Assembly: GCA_965220315.1 (NCBI GenBank)
Contig: CBDCPP010000002.1
Location: forward strand, 744,001 to 808,000
Source: JAPOXK01 sp965220315
Lineage (GTDB): Bacteria > Chloroflexota > Dehalococcoidia > Bin125
DNA length: 64,000 bases
Reading direction: 5' to 3'
The notes under the pieces are model-generated. The model saw only the letters and a program-made list of their open reading frames with translations. It searched no databases and was not told the origin of the DNA. The position numbers and the translations under genes were made by a program. Below, piece after piece: positions 1 to 9,740 of this stretch. The stretch's first letter is position 1. Each line of letters begins with the position of its first letter.

Positions 1-132
1 TGTACGACCCCGGTTTCGAGCTTGCCGCCGATTAGTACGAAGTTCGCTAAGAGGATCGGCCCCGTGCCCGCTCGACCCGCCGTTTATCGCAGGCCACTCG
101 GCGTGGATGAAGCGGTGATTGCTGCGCCTTAA
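1..132 (+). CDS. Possible 3' end of a gene cut by the window edge
   Basis: Frame 1 is open from the first base to a TAA at 130-132 and would encode 43 residues rich in Pro, Ala and Val. It ends convergently against the small minus-strand ORF at 129-314, sharing its last bases. No family is recognised and the segment is too short to prove that it is coding. Confidence 0.25.
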   Translation, partial: CTTPVSSLPPISTKFAKRIGPVPARPAVYRRPLGVDEAVIAAP

Positions 133-314
133 GCCCGGTCCGCTGTTCCCGAGGCGGCCTTGATGGCGTGGTGCTGGTAACGGTGGATGGTTTGCTCCAG
201 CGTCTGGTCGTCAGGGGGCATGGGGACTTGGGCGTTGCGCAGCGAGTTCGTGCGCGTCGTGCGGTCAGGCATGTCCGATCCAAACAGGGGTGGGTTCTGG
301 CCTGGACTGCTCAT
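129..314 (-). CDS. Small hypothetical protein (61 aa)
   Basis: A 61-codon ORF starting with ATG lies 37 bp downstream of the DNA glycosylase gene on the same strand, so it could be co-transcribed with it. The product is hydrophilic, with a Gln/His-rich C-terminal half, no cysteine, no membrane segment and no signal peptide. I recognise no family. Its composition looks more protein-like than the overlapping plus-strand ORFs. Confidence 0.35.
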   Translation of the reverse strand: MSSPGQNPPLFGSDMPDRTTRTNSLRNAQVPMPPDDQTLEQTIHRYQHHAIKAASGTADRA

Positions 315-351
315 TGCGGATTCACGGCTTGAGTAGCTGTCCCCAAGCTGG

Positions 352-1671
352 CTACCCGCTCGTGACGCGCGCTGCGCGTTCGATGTCTTTCGGGCAGACG
401 TGGGTCAGCGGGCAGTGACCGCAGTTCGGCGTCCCCGCGTGACACCAGTTGCGCCCTACGTCCCAGACGGGGAAGTCGAGCGCTCCCGGTCGTGAAGGGT
501 GGAGTTGCCGTGCGACGGCGATCATGTGGTCGGGAGCATCCCGATCCGCAAGCCGGGACCGAAGGAAGACGCGGCGGACGTGCACATCGACGGCCACATC
601 GCTGCCCGCCATGCGGTCGACGGGCACGCCGAGGTCGCGATTGAGGATCTCGACCGCCATCGCAGCCTTCTTCTGGCCTATTCCGTTGAACTCGCTGAGC
701 CGCCGCTGTAGCTCTACCGCCGATGGTCGGTCCGACCAGATCGCGGACGCATCGCCGCGGTAGTTCTGCTGAACCCTTCGCGCCGCGCCGACGAGCCATC
801 GCGGCATCTTCTCGACGTAGCGGTGCAATTTCGGCTGCATCTGAATCGCGCGCCGGACGGCCTCCGGGTTGCTGATGATCTGTGCGGGATCGAGGTGTCC
901 GATACGTTGCCGTAACTGGTGCGGGGCGGTCCATGCGCGTTCGGCAGGGATGCCCTGATCGAAAAGCACCGCCGTGAGGAAGGCGAACGCATCCGTCTTC
1001 ACAAGCGCATTGGCTTCGGCGTTGGGGGTGAAGTCCGGTGCGGCCTCGGCGTTGCCGGGTTCGAGGGTTGAGCCGTACCGCAATAATGCAGCGGCGATCG
1101 CTTGACGCGCCGCGTGGCCGTCGCTCTCCGCCGTGATCTCCTCGGGGCCCGGCCCCGGCGCCGTCGTGGCCGGCAGCGACGATCGGACGCGCCGTTGTGT
1201 GCTCAGTCTCCCCCACGCGGCGGCGCGCAGAAGAGCATGTCTGCTCCAACCCTCAATGTCGTCGAGCCGGATCTTGACCGCGCGGCTCCGCGGACTGTAC
1301 CGGCCGACCGCTTCTTCGGACATCACGGCGACGGTGAAACCGACATACTCAGGGGGGATGGGGTCGGTCGGCCGCAGATGTCGCTTCGTCACCTTGATCA
1401 GACTGAGCAAGCTTTGTGAGCGTGCGAAGTCGTCCGCCTCTACCCCCTCGACTGTCGGTGCACCTTCGACCCATGTCACCGAGTGGAGCCGAGGTCGGCC
1501 ATACACCGTGCGTCGGCTGACGCCGTGCCGGATGCGGAACTCGCCGCCCTCGAACCGCATAAGAGCGGCGTAGCCACGCTCGAAGTGCTCGGTTTCCTCT
1601 GGCCAGCGCCAAGAGAACGAGCCCAACCCGTTGGCGCTGATGAGGCGGATGTCCGGCGTCAACGTCGGCAC
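352..1671 (-). CDS. HhH-GPD DNA glycosylase with a [4Fe-4S] cluster (endonuclease III-like) and an N-terminal extension
   Basis: The product is a base-excision-repair glycosylase/AP-lyase superfamily protein. From the GTG at 1671 it has 439 residues. The last ~115 carry the helix-hairpin-helix (FNGIG, about 328-332), the catalytic Asp in VDVHVR (about 363) and a C-x6-C-x2-C-x5-C cluster (Cys about 410, 417, 420, 426), matching the FeS loop of Nth/MutY enzymes. The first ~200 residues match nothing I recognise; the protein is about twice the length of Nth, so it is not a plain endonuclease III. The reading frame continues upstream to an ATG at 1815, but that part is compositionally poor. AGAGGA lies just before GTG 1671, and TTG 1662 has better spacing from it, so the start could be either. 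Substrate specificity cannot be read from sequence. A Tag and an OGG1-type glycosylase are also in the window. Confidence 0.75.
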   Translation of the reverse strand: MPTLTPDIRLISANGLGSFSWRWPEETEHFERGYAALMRFEGGEFRIRHGVSRRTVYGRPRLHSVTWVEGAPTVEGVEADDFARSQSLLSLIKVTKRHLRPTDPIPPEYVGFTVAVMSEEAVGRYSPRSRAVKIRLDDIEGWSRHALLRAAAWGRLSTQRRVRSSLPATTAPGPGPEEITAESDGHAARQAIAAALLRYGSTLEPGNAEAAPDFTPNAEANALVKTDAFAFLTAVLFDQGIPAERAWTAPHQLRQRIGHLDPAQIISNPEAVRRAIQMQPKLHRYVEKMPRWLVGAARRVQQNYRGDASAIWSDRPSAVELQRRLSEFNGIGQKKAAMAVEILNRDLGVPVDRMAGSDVAVDVHVRRVFLRSRLADRDAPDHMIAVARQLHPSRPGALDFPVWDVGRNWCHAGTPNCGHCPLTHVCPKDIERAARVTSG

Positions 1672-1715
1672 TCCTCTACTGCTAGTTCGGTGGTTCCGGG
1701 TTGCGCCTGCGCCTG

Positions 1716-2174
1716 CTAATCGTCTACGCGCTCCAATACGACCACGGGGATCTCCCGCTCGGTCTTCGTCTGGTAGTCGTTGTAGGGCGGGTAGATCTGT
1801 GCCAGCTGCTCCCACCGCTTGGCCCGCTCGTCTCCGGTCGCCGTGCGCGCGCGCGCCGAGAAGCGTTCACCAAGCACCTGCACGCCGACTTCGGGCATCG
1901 CTACCAGGTTCAGGTACCAAGCCGGGTGTTCAGGCGCGCCACCCTTGGACGCAACGATCACGTAGGCGCCGTCCGCTTTGCCGTAGATCAGGGGCAGCGT
2001 CTTGGCGCTTCCTGAGCGGCGCCCCGTGGTCGTCAGGAGAAGCGTCGGGATCGGACCCGGACCCCCAGCCGCCGACGAATCCCACATATGTCCGTCGGCC
2101 CCGTCCGTCGCCAGATATTGCCGCAGGTGCCCTTGGATCCAGTCTGGGAGGTCGCCCGGAATTTTGTCGCTCAC
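1716..2174 (-). CDS. Deazaflavin (F420)-dependent nitroreductase/quinone reductase family protein (DDN-like)
   Basis: 152 residues, the usual size for the DDN/PF04075 split-barrel family. Family hallmarks visible are a TTTGRRSGS segment after a short N-terminal helix, which in known members binds the F420 phosphate tail, then strands around YVIVASKGG and the HPAWYLNL motif at about 85-92. Characterised members reduce quinones or nitro compounds with F420H2, often at the membrane. There is no signal peptide. The gene lies upstream of the glycosylase and is probably transcribed toward it (45-bp gap). No F420 biosynthesis genes are in this window, so cofactor use is inferred from family. FMN- or heme-binding relatives of the same fold cannot be excluded. 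Confidence 0.8.
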   Translation of the reverse strand: MSDKIPGDLPDWIQGHLRQYLATDGADGHMWDSSAAGGPGPIPTLLLTTTGRRSGSAKTLPLIYGKADGAYVIVASKGGAPEHPAWYLNLVAMPEVGVQVLGERFSARARTATGDERAKRWEQLAQIYPPYNDYQTKTEREIPVVVLERVDD

Positions 2175-2378
2175 GTATCGTTCCTCCTCATTTCATTTCC
2201 TTTTTCGTAGCGTCGTCACGGCCCGTTCGCCGGCTGTCGACTCATTGCACCCCGCTTGGTCGCCTTCAGCTTCAGTACCGAAGCCCGAATCTTACGGAGA
2301 AACCCCTACATCTTCGCGGGGCCTACGGGTGCACGCGACGACTGGGTGTAGTGCTTTTCCCCGGCCGCCCCCCAGCGC

Positions 2379-4184
2379 TTAGCTCCGCTGGCCCGCCCGC
2401 AGCACCCGCTTGCGCAGCCGGAAGGCCCGCGGCGTCACCTCGATCTGCTCGTCATCGGCGATGAACTCGATGGCCTGTTCAAGCGAGAGTACGCGGGGCG
2501 GTACGATCTGGACGAAGTCGTCCGCTGAAGCGGCGCGCATGTTGGTGAGCTTCTTTTCTTTGGTGACGTTAACGTCGAGGTCGCCGGGGCGAGAGTGCTC
2601 TCCGACGATCATGCCCTCGTAGACCACGGCGCCCGGAGAAAGGAAGAAGGTGCCGCGGGGCTGCAGGTGATCCACCGCGAAGGAGGTGGTTTGGCCGGCG
2701 CGATCGGCGACGAGTGCGCCGGTCAGTCGTTGCGGGATCTCGCCTCGCCAGGAGCCGAACTCTTCAAAATAATGGTTCATGATGCCGGTGCCCTTGGTTT
2801 CGGTGAGGAGTTCGGAGCGGAAGCCGATGAGCCCGCGCGAGGGAACCTCGAAGCCGATGCGCACCCTGCCGCTGCCGTGGTTGACCATGTCGCTCATTCG
2901 CCCTTTGCGCGGCCCCAGTTTCTGGGTCACCGGACCGACGAATTCCTCCGGGCAGTCGATGATGAGGCGTTCAATGGGCTCCTGGACCTTACCGTCCTCG
3001 ATCCGCGTTAGCACCTGCGGCTTTCCGACCGAGAACTCGAAGCCCTCGCGGCGCATCATTTCGATGAGGATGGCGAGTTGGAGCTCGCCACGGCCGGCCA
3101 CCACATAGCCGTGCCCGTCCGGCGATTCCTCGACGCGGATTGAGACGTTGATCCGGGTCTCTTTGAGAAGACGCTCGCCAAGCTTGCGCGAGGTGACGTG
3201 CGGTCCCTCGCGGCCCGCCAGCGGCGAGTCGTTCACAGAAAAGATCATCGAGAGGGTGGGTTCATCGACGTGGATGGCTGGCAGGGGGCGGGGGTCCTCG
3301 GGGTCGGCCAGGGTTTCGCCGATGGCGGTCCCGTCGAAGCCGGCCACGGCCACGATCTCTCCCGGCCCGGCGGTTTCGATGGAGACGCGGCGCAGCCCCT
3401 CGTAGCCATATAGCTGGGCGATCTGGACGGTTTCGGTGGTGCCGTCCAGCTTGCAGCGAGCCACGCGCTGTCCCCGGGCCAGCTCGCCCTGGAAGATCCG
3501 GCCGATCGCGATGCGGCCGACATAGTCGTCGTAGTCGAGCGTTGTGACGAGCAGCTGGAGGGGGTGTCCGGGCTCGAACGTTGGCGGGGGGACGGTCCGC
3601 AGGATCTCTTCGAAGAGGGGTTGCAGGGTCGCCGAGTCGTCCTCCAGATCAACCTTGCAGACGCCGTCTCGCGCCACCGTGTAGAGCACCGGGAACTCGA
3701 GCTGCTCGTCGGTGGCGTCGAGGTCGATGAACAGGTCGTAGACCTCGTTGATGACTTCCTGGGTGCGCGTATCCGGCCGGTCGATCTTGTTGATCACGAG
3801 GATCGGCGGCAGGGCCTCGTCGAGCGCCTTGCGGAGCACGAAGCGGGTCTGTGGCAGCGGCCCTTCGCTGGCGTCGACCAACAGCAGGACGCCGTCGACG
3901 AGCTTGAGGGTGCGCTCGACCTCGCCACCGAAGTCGGCGTGGCCCGGCGTGTCGACGATGTTGATGAGCACATTCCCGTAGCGCACGGCCGTGTTCTTGG
4001 CCATGATCGTGATGCCTTTTTCCCGCTCCAAGTCGATCGAGTCCATCACGCGCTCGGCGACCTCTTCGTTCTCGCGAAAGATGCCGCTCTGCCACAGCAT
4101 CGCGTCGACCAGTGTTGTTTTGCCGTGGTCGACGTGGGCAATGATCGCAAGGTTGCGTAGGTCGGAGCGGACCGAGGTGGTCAT
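2379..4184 (-). CDS. typA: Translational GTPase TypA/BipA
   Basis: 601 residues, the standard length of TypA/BipA. The EF-G-like GTPase domain is at the N-terminus: G1 AHVDHGKTT (residues 16-24), switch II DTPGHADFGGEVER, and the guanine-specificity motif NKIDRP. Domain II and the EF-G III/V-like domains follow, including GRGELQLAIL and the SRGLIGFRSELLT stretch typical of BipA rather than LepA. Known members act on the ribosome, aiding 50S assembly and growth under stress or cold. It appears monocistronic: 204 bp separate it from the DDN-like gene downstream and 180 bp from the ABC locus upstream. The gene is intact, unlike many accessory genes in the window, and is a useful marker of the stable chromosomal backbone. 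Confidence 0.97.
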   Translation of the reverse strand: MTTSVRSDLRNLAIIAHVDHGKTTLVDAMLWQSGIFRENEEVAERVMDSIDLEREKGITIMAKNTAVRYGNVLINIVDTPGHADFGGEVERTLKLVDGVLLLVDASEGPLPQTRFVLRKALDEALPPILVINKIDRPDTRTQEVINEVYDLFIDLDATDEQLEFPVLYTVARDGVCKVDLEDDSATLQPLFEEILRTVPPPTFEPGHPLQLLVTTLDYDDYVGRIAIGRIFQGELARGQRVARCKLDGTTETVQIAQLYGYEGLRRVSIETAGPGEIVAVAGFDGTAIGETLADPEDPRPLPAIHVDEPTLSMIFSVNDSPLAGREGPHVTSRKLGERLLKETRINVSIRVEESPDGHGYVVAGRGELQLAILIEMMRREGFEFSVGKPQVLTRIEDGKVQEPIERLIIDCPEEFVGPVTQKLGPRKGRMSDMVNHGSGRVRIGFEVPSRGLIGFRSELLTETKGTGIMNHYFEEFGSWRGEIPQRLTGALVADRAGQTTSFAVDHLQPRGTFFLSPGAVVYEGMIVGEHSRPGDLDVNVTKEKKLTNMRAASADDFVQIVPPRVLSLEQAIEFIADDEQIEVTPRAFRLRKRVLRAGQRS

Positions 4185-4364
4185 CGGGCTTTCCTGGTAA
4201 GGCTATGCGTGGGCAATCGAGGGAGTTCCACAGGGGGAGAGTCACTGTATAGGAGAACGGCGCGTGGAACCGACGCCTACGCTTCACCGTCCCGCGCCCG
4301 CTTGTCTTTCCGTCTCGCGTCTCACTCCCCTCGCGTGCCTCCGACTCCCTCCCTGGCGCCGCGC

Positions 4365-5333
4365 TCAGTCCTTGGGCCCGGGAGCGCGCCGGTCCGGCGG
4401 CGGCCGGAAATCTGCGGCGGTCTTGAGTGGGAAGGCATCGGCTGGCGTGGACTCCGGCGTCAGCGGTTGCGAGGCAGCAGCCGGCTCGGCCGGAGCCACC
4501 GGGGTGCCAGACCCTCCCGCGGGTGATTCTTGTGGAGCGGGTTCGCCCGCGATGGAGGGGCGATCCCTCGCGGCGGCCGTGAGGTCGCGTTCGTGGTGCT
4601 CCAAAAGCCGTCCATCCGCCATCTCTTCGACGCGATCGGCGAATTCCAAGACGGTGCGGTCGTGCGTCGCGGTCAGGATCGTCACACCGCTTTGGTGTGC
4701 CAGCTTGCGCAGGAGGTCGAAGATCGCACGGGCGTTGCCGGAGTCCAGCTCTCCGGTGGGTTCGTCCGCGACGACGAGCGACGGCTCGTTCACCAACGCA
4801 CGCGCGATTGCCACTCGCTGCTGCTCACCGCCCGACAGTTCGTAGGGACGGTGGTCGCTGCGGGCATGCAGATCCACTCGCTGGAGGAGTTCGGTCGTGC
4901 GGACACGGCGCTCCTGCAGGCCGGCGCCCGCGATGCGCAGCGCGACCTCCACGTTCTCGTAGGCCGAGAGGAGGGGCAGGAGACCGAACGACTGGAAGAC
5001 GAATCCGATCTCGTGGCGCCGCAGCCGCAGCAGTTGGCGCTCCGTGGCGCGTGTGATCTCTTTGCCGGCCAGGTAGACGCGGCCCGAGTCGGGGCGGTCA
5101 AGGCCGGCGATGAGATTCAGCAGCGTCGTTTTGCCGGACCCAGACCGGCCCATCAGGGCGGCGAACACGCCCCGCTCGAGACGCAGCGAGACATCCCGAA
5201 CCGCCCAGATCGCCTCCCCACCCACTTGGAAGCGGCGGCTCACTTGTTCCACGTTCACGATCGTCTCCGAGTGGCCACTTGGCGCAGCCGACGGGACGGC
5301 AGGGCGCTCGCTGCTGTGCGGTCGGCCGGTCAT
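4365..5333 (-). CDS. ABC transporter ATP-binding protein (MacB/LolD type)
   Basis: 322 residues. ABC ATPase motifs are Walker A GRSGSGKTT, signature LSGGEQQRVAIARAL and Walker B VVADEPTGELDS, the pattern of the MacB/LolD/FtsE class that pairs with FtsX-like permeases. After about residue 245 there is a Pro/Ala/Glu-rich tail of about 75 residues that looks disordered and is not part of the standard ATPase. The start overlaps the stop of the upstream second ATPase by 4 bp (ATGA), so the two are translationally coupled in a locus with a large FtsX-like permease. This subunit powers mechanotransmission or efflux from the cytoplasmic face; the substrate is unknown. Confidence 0.9.
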   Translation of the reverse strand: MTGRPHSSERPAVPSAAPSGHSETIVNVEQVSRRFQVGGEAIWAVRDVSLRLERGVFAALMGRSGSGKTTLLNLIAGLDRPDSGRVYLAGKEITRATERQLLRLRRHEIGFVFQSFGLLPLLSAYENVEVALRIAGAGLQERRVRTTELLQRVDLHARSDHRPYELSGGEQQRVAIARALVNEPSLVVADEPTGELDSGNARAIFDLLRKLAHQSGVTILTATHDRTVLEFADRVEEMADGRLLEHHERDLTAAARDRPSIAGEPAPQESPAGGSGTPVAPAEPAAASQPLTPESTPADAFPLKTAADFRPPPDRRAPGPKD

Positions 5334-6310
5334 GCGTCGGCCTCGGGAACGCGCGAGATAGTGACACGACCATCTTTGAGATCCATCTGGACGTGGCTTC
5401 CCAGCCCCGCCGCATCCCGCAGCTCCTTCGGGATCTGTATGCGGCCGCTGTGGTCGACCACCGCGTACTCGCGGCGGAGGACGTCAGCGGCGCTGCTGAC
5501 CGGCGCTCCAGTGGAGTTGAAGATCTCCGTTGCGATGCGACCATCGCGGATCATGACCACGCGCGGCACTCGGTCTGTGATCCCCTCGTCATGGGTCACG
5601 ATTACGATCGTGACCCCGAAGCGACGATTGAGGTCGGCGAAGAGGTCGAAGATCTGGTCGCCGGTGCGCGTGTCGAGTTCGCCGGTGGGCTCATCGGCGA
5701 GTAGCAGGGGCGGCTCGTTGGCGAGCGCCACCCCGATCGACACGCGTTGCTGCTCCCCGCCGGACAGCTGCTCCAGGCGCGATCGTGCGCGCGCGGTGAG
5801 ACCGATCGCCTCAAGCAACTCCTCGGTGCGCTTGCGCACGTGCTTGCGCGGCCAGCCGGCGATGATCATGGGCAGCTCGATGTTCTGGGCCGCCGAGAGG
5901 TAGGGGATCAAGTTGCGACCGGCTTGCTGCCAGACGAAGCCGACATGCCGCCGCCGGTACTCCACGAGCTCCGGTTCCTCCATCGTCAGCAGGTCCCGGC
6001 CGTCGACGAGGACGGAGCCGGCGCTTGGCAGGTCCAGGCCGGCCAGAATGCTGAGCAGCGTGGACTTGCCGGAGCCCGAGGCACCGACAAGCGCGAGCAT
6101 CTCGCCGCGCTCAATGCGCAGGTCCAGGCCCCGCAGCGCGACGACCTCCAACTGCGCCACTTTGTAGATCTTGAAGAGGTCTGCGCAGACGACGTGCCAG
6201 TCGGGGTTCCTCGGCGCGAATCCGTCGCCGGCTGCGGAGGGTGGCTGCTGCGTCATCGGCCGCATCGTCGATCTATCGTGCGCTTCATCGTGGAGTCTGG
6301 CCTGCGTCAT
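5330..6310 (-). CDS. ABC transporter ATP-binding protein with C-terminal AbrB/SpoVT-like domain
   Basis: 326 residues. Walker A is GASGSGKST, signature LSGGEQQRVSIG and Walker B LLADEPTGELDT, again the MacB/LolD class. Beyond residue about 275 comes a short segment with the swapped-hairpin AbrB/MazE pattern (DHSGRIQIPKELRDAAG, then a terminal beta strand), unusual on an ABC ATPase. In other proteins this fold binds DNA or dimerises, so here it may dimerise or tether the ATPase. The gene overlaps its neighbours on both sides by 4 bp (ATGA), placing it strictly between the FtsX-like permease and the other ATPase. Start codon 6310 is favoured by that overlap, though ATGs 15-18 codons further in are possible. 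Confidence 0.87.
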   Translation of the reverse strand: MTQARLHDEAHDRSTMRPMTQQPPSAAGDGFAPRNPDWHVVCADLFKIYKVAQLEVVALRGLDLRIERGEMLALVGASGSGKSTLLSILAGLDLPSAGSVLVDGRDLLTMEEPELVEYRRRHVGFVWQQAGRNLIPYLSAAQNIELPMIIAGWPRKHVRKRTEELLEAIGLTARARSRLEQLSGGEQQRVSIGVALANEPPLLLADEPTGELDTRTGDQIFDLFADLNRRFGVTIVIVTHDEGITDRVPRVVMIRDGRIATEIFNSTGAPVSSAADVLRREYAVVDHSGRIQIPKELRDAAGLGSHVQMDLKDGRVTISRVPEADA

Positions 6311-9300
6311 TCGCCCAGCCGGAGGACGCGGTAGAGCGCGAGGCGTGCGTACAGCGCTACGACGACGCCGACCGTCAGCAAGAAGACAGCGCCGAGGATT
6401 GCATAAACGATGCCGATCGTACCCCAGTCCGTTGCCAGCACGAAGGGAGGCACGACCTCCTCGCCGCGCTCGGTGATCCCGAGGAATTCGAGCATGAGGA
6501 TGCCGAGGCGCGCGCCGATCAGCGTGCCGACCGCCATCGCGAGGACCACGATGAAGACCTTTTCGAAGGCTACGACGGCGAGCGTCTGTCGCAGGGAGAA
6601 ACCCAAGGTTCGCAGGATGGCGAACTCCAGCGCGCGCGCGCGGGCGGAGACGAGCGAGGAGACGAGGAAGCCGAGGATGCTCAGCAAGAGCACCGAGGAG
6701 AACGATAAGAAGAGCAGGCCGTCCCAGCCGGCGGCGGTGAGGGGGTCCTCGTTCTGGGCGTCGCGGAGTGCTTCGGCGTCGAAGACCGTGAGATCGCCGA
6801 AGCCGCCTGCGGCGATCGTTTCGCGCAGAGAGGCGAGCCCGGCCTCATCCCCGGGATCGATCCACACCTCGTTTGGGGCGACGCTTCCGAAGCGCGTGCC
6901 TTCCGCGTTGATTAGAAAGCTCAACCGTTCCCCGTCGGCGAGAAGGAGGCCGTTCCCCTGCCGCGGGTCAAACGTGGGGAACAGATCGAACGCGCCCGCA
7001 ATCCGAACAGGCATCGGTCCCTGGGTTGCGAAGACGAGGACTTCGTCGCCGATGCGGAGTTCCGCGTCGTCGAGGAAGGCCTGATTGGCGATCACCGCCA
7101 GCGGGAGATCGTCTCCGGCGATCCGGATCCCCCGCGCGGTCTGGAGACTGCGCTCCCACGTGTAGCGGGCGGCGCTCTCGCCAGAGACGACGAGATCGCG
7201 TTCCGCGTTGAAGCGGTCGGGGCGGCCGGTGGCTGTGGCTTCGAAGACAGGCGCCCAGCGCTCGAGACTCTCGAAATCCTCGACAACGACGCCGTCATCG
7301 AAGGTCGTATCCGGCGGCCCCGCTGTCGGACTGTATTGCAGGTCGTCGAACACGATCTGGTTGGCGAACGATCCGAAGCGCGGAGCCCGCCGCACGGAGA
7401 TGCCCGTGACGGTTCCAGGGCCCGAAGCCAAGCCGTCCAGCGGCGCCGTGAGCAGTTGCCATCCGATCCCGCCGTCCAACGTGGGGCCCAGCCGAAGATC
7501 GACGTAGCGCCCCTCGCCGTCCCGGATCCGCAAGGACACGATCACGCTGCTGGCGCGCGTCAGATGGGCCCAGATCCCGACGCGCTCCGCGTCAGTGGGG
7601 ATCACGACGGCCGGAAGCTCGAGCGGGTTCTCACGCAGCGGTTCCAGGAGCGTCTCCAGGGAATCATCTGCCAGGTCGTCACGGAACCAGGCGACCTCCG
7701 GGAGCTGGGCTGGGTCCACACCGAGGAGATCGACCTTGACCAGGCCGCGGTTCCCGAGCTTGTAGCGGACGTCGGTGCGGAGTGCAGCGCTCGCGGCGGC
7801 GACATCGCCCCGGCGTTCGAATTCGGCCGCCAGGCTGACGGCTCCGAGCTCGTTCGTATTGAGCCCGGATAGACGGAGGGGCGCTCCGGCCAGGTAGGCC
7901 GCGCGATCGTCGAACGACCGCTCGAGGGTCGAGCCGAACGTCGCGGCGAACATGCCGATCGCGGTCGCCAAGATGAGCAAGAGCACAAGGCGCGAATGCC
8001 CCAGCGGGGCACGCATCAGCTGCCATATCCCGAGTTGGAGCGTGGTACTGCTGAAGCGCCTTGTGGCGCTGTCGACGGCGCGTACGAGCAGTGGGAAAAC
8101 GCGCAGGAAGACGACGGCCACCGTGACCAGGAAAACCGCGGGCGCCAGCAGGAGGAGGGGGTCGTAATTGAGGTCACCGAACAGCTCCTCGGTCACGAGC
8201 GAGTCCGAGGTCTGAAGCTGGAAGAAGAGCAGCGCCGCCACGACCACGACGACGAGATCCAGGTAGTAGCGATGGAACGCGGATTGTTCGGCAGGCCGGG
8301 ACAAGGCCTGTTTGTGTTGCACGATGCTGCGCCGCCCCATCGCGATCGCAGGCACGAGCAAGGCAAGGAAGGCCAGCCCCGCACCCAGTGCCGCCCAGGT
8401 ATAGGCTGTGTCGGTGAGCTGCGTGTCCAGCAGTGCGCCGCCGCTGAGTCCGTCGAACGCGGGCGTCAGCCCGAGAAGCGATACGATGCCCAACGCGAGC
8501 GGCGGGCCGATCGCCAGGCCGATCCCGGACAGGATCGCGCCTTCTAGCACATAGATCCCAAGGATGTGACGAGCTCCCGCTCCCCGGCTCTTGAGCAGCG
8601 CGACCTCACCGGCCTGCCGCTCGACGAGCAGCGCCGCCACCATCATGAGGTAGTACAGCACAATCGCCACGATCTGGAGGGTCATGACCAAAAGCGGTAC
8701 CTGCGCGAAGAAATCCCGCTTCGAGAAAGTGTCCAAGAGGGCCGCCATCTCGCTCTGCACCCGCGCTCTGTCGACACTGCCCAGGACGGTCCGCTCGAAG
8801 GTGCGCAGCCGTTGAGCCAAGATCTCGGCGTCGTCTGAGTCGATCGTCATCAGGTCGAAGTACGCGAGCGTCTCCACGCGAGCGGTGATATCGGGAAGGT
8901 GGCCCGGGATCACGCTCAGGAGCGTGTCTTCCGTCGTGAAGAACCGATAGGTGGGTGGGTCAAGCCGGTCCACGAAGAAGTAGTCGGTGCGGCGCCCCCA
9001 GTACTCCTCCTCCGCGTCCGTCTGGCCGATGATCCCGACGATCGTCACCTCGATCGGCACCACGTCTTCGCGCCAGAACGGGTGTAGGGCGAAGGTGTCG
9101 CCGATCGCTATACCGAAGGCGGCGGCCGCCTCGGAGCCGAGCGCGACTTCGACTCTGGGCGCACCTTGCGACGTCGCGCTGGGTTCCGAGTTGGGCAAGC
9201 GCCCAGCGTCGATAGTGATGTGCGGGTCAAGCTCGGTAAGAAACTGCAGATTGGCGCGGGGGAGGTCAGGCGTTTTGCGGAGGCGGACATCTGGATCGGT

Positions 9301-9636
9301 GAGGAAGAACGTCGCGGAGACCGCGGTGCGGGTGCTGGCATTGAGGTACGGATCGATCCGGCTCAGGCCCCGGTCGATTAGCGCCTGGGATTCCTCGTAG
9401 CCGGGCGACGCGAGCCCGTGCCCGCTCAGCGAGACGGCCAGGTCAAGTTCCGTCTTGTCGGCTCGGCTCAGCTCGACGTCGATCCCGCGCTCACGCAGCG
9501 CGTTGCGGTAGATCTCGGTGGCGGACATCAAGCCCACGGCCAGGATCACGCCCACCATCACCGCGGCCAGCAAGCGCCGGTGTCCGGCGGCCCGGCCCAG
9601 AACGAGGCGCAACACGATGCGCAGCGTGATCAGCAT
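6307..9636 (-). CDS. Large FtsX-like ABC transporter permease
   Basis: 1,109 residues from ATG 9636; an upstream in-frame ATG would add 54 residues of Pro/Arg-rich sequence without RBS support. The first membrane segment is at residues about 22-41, followed by a long extracytoplasmic region and then a membrane block with three helices around the first FtsX domain. A second TM pair (LLLAPAVFLVTVAVVFL) is followed by another long soluble domain and a C-terminal FtsX domain of four helices. Two FtsX modules in one chain means one polypeptide may act as the complete permease. It overlaps the AbrB-tailed ATPase gene by 4 bp. The second permease (10677-14264) has the same architecture, so the locus probably encodes two related MacB-like exporters or one heteromeric machine. 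Confidence 0.88.
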   Translation of the reverse strand: MLITLRIVLRLVLGRAAGHRRLLAAVMVGVILAVGLMSATEIYRNALRERGIDVELSRADKTELDLAVSLSGHGLASPGYEESQALIDRGLSRIDPYLNASTRTAVSATFFLTDPDVRLRKTPDLPRANLQFLTELDPHITIDAGRLPNSEPSATSQGAPRVEVALGSEAAAAFGIAIGDTFALHPFWREDVVPIEVTIVGIIGQTDAEEEYWGRRTDYFFVDRLDPPTYRFFTTEDTLLSVIPGHLPDITARVETLAYFDLMTIDSDDAEILAQRLRTFERTVLGSVDRARVQSEMAALLDTFSKRDFFAQVPLLVMTLQIVAIVLYYLMMVAALLVERQAGEVALLKSRGAGARHILGIYVLEGAILSGIGLAIGPPLALGIVSLLGLTPAFDGLSGGALLDTQLTDTAYTWAALGAGLAFLALLVPAIAMGRRSIVQHKQALSRPAEQSAFHRYYLDLVVVVVAALLFFQLQTSDSLVTEELFGDLNYDPLLLLAPAVFLVTVAVVFLRVFPLLVRAVDSATRRFSSTTLQLGIWQLMRAPLGHSRLVLLLILATAIGMFAATFGSTLERSFDDRAAYLAGAPLRLSGLNTNELGAVSLAAEFERRGDVAAASAALRTDVRYKLGNRGLVKVDLLGVDPAQLPEVAWFRDDLADDSLETLLEPLRENPLELPAVVIPTDAERVGIWAHLTRASSVIVSLRIRDGEGRYVDLRLGPTLDGGIGWQLLTAPLDGLASGPGTVTGISVRRAPRFGSFANQIVFDDLQYSPTAGPPDTTFDDGVVVEDFESLERWAPVFEATATGRPDRFNAERDLVVSGESAARYTWERSLQTARGIRIAGDDLPLAVIANQAFLDDAELRIGDEVLVFATQGPMPVRIAGAFDLFPTFDPRQGNGLLLADGERLSFLINAEGTRFGSVAPNEVWIDPGDEAGLASLRETIAAGGFGDLTVFDAEALRDAQNEDPLTAAGWDGLLFLSFSSVLLLSILGFLVSSLVSARARALEFAILRTLGFSLRQTLAVVAFEKVFIVVLAMAVGTLIGARLGILMLEFLGITERGEEVVPPFVLATDWGTIGIVYAILGAVFLLTVGVVVALYARLALYRVLRLGE

Positions 9637-9740
9637 GGCGAAGAGCGATGCGGATGTATGACACGATCTTGCAGCGGCGCTCGTCGGCGACGGCACACTA
9701 GGATCCGGCTGTGCCTGACGACGGCGGAGAGGGGCGGACG

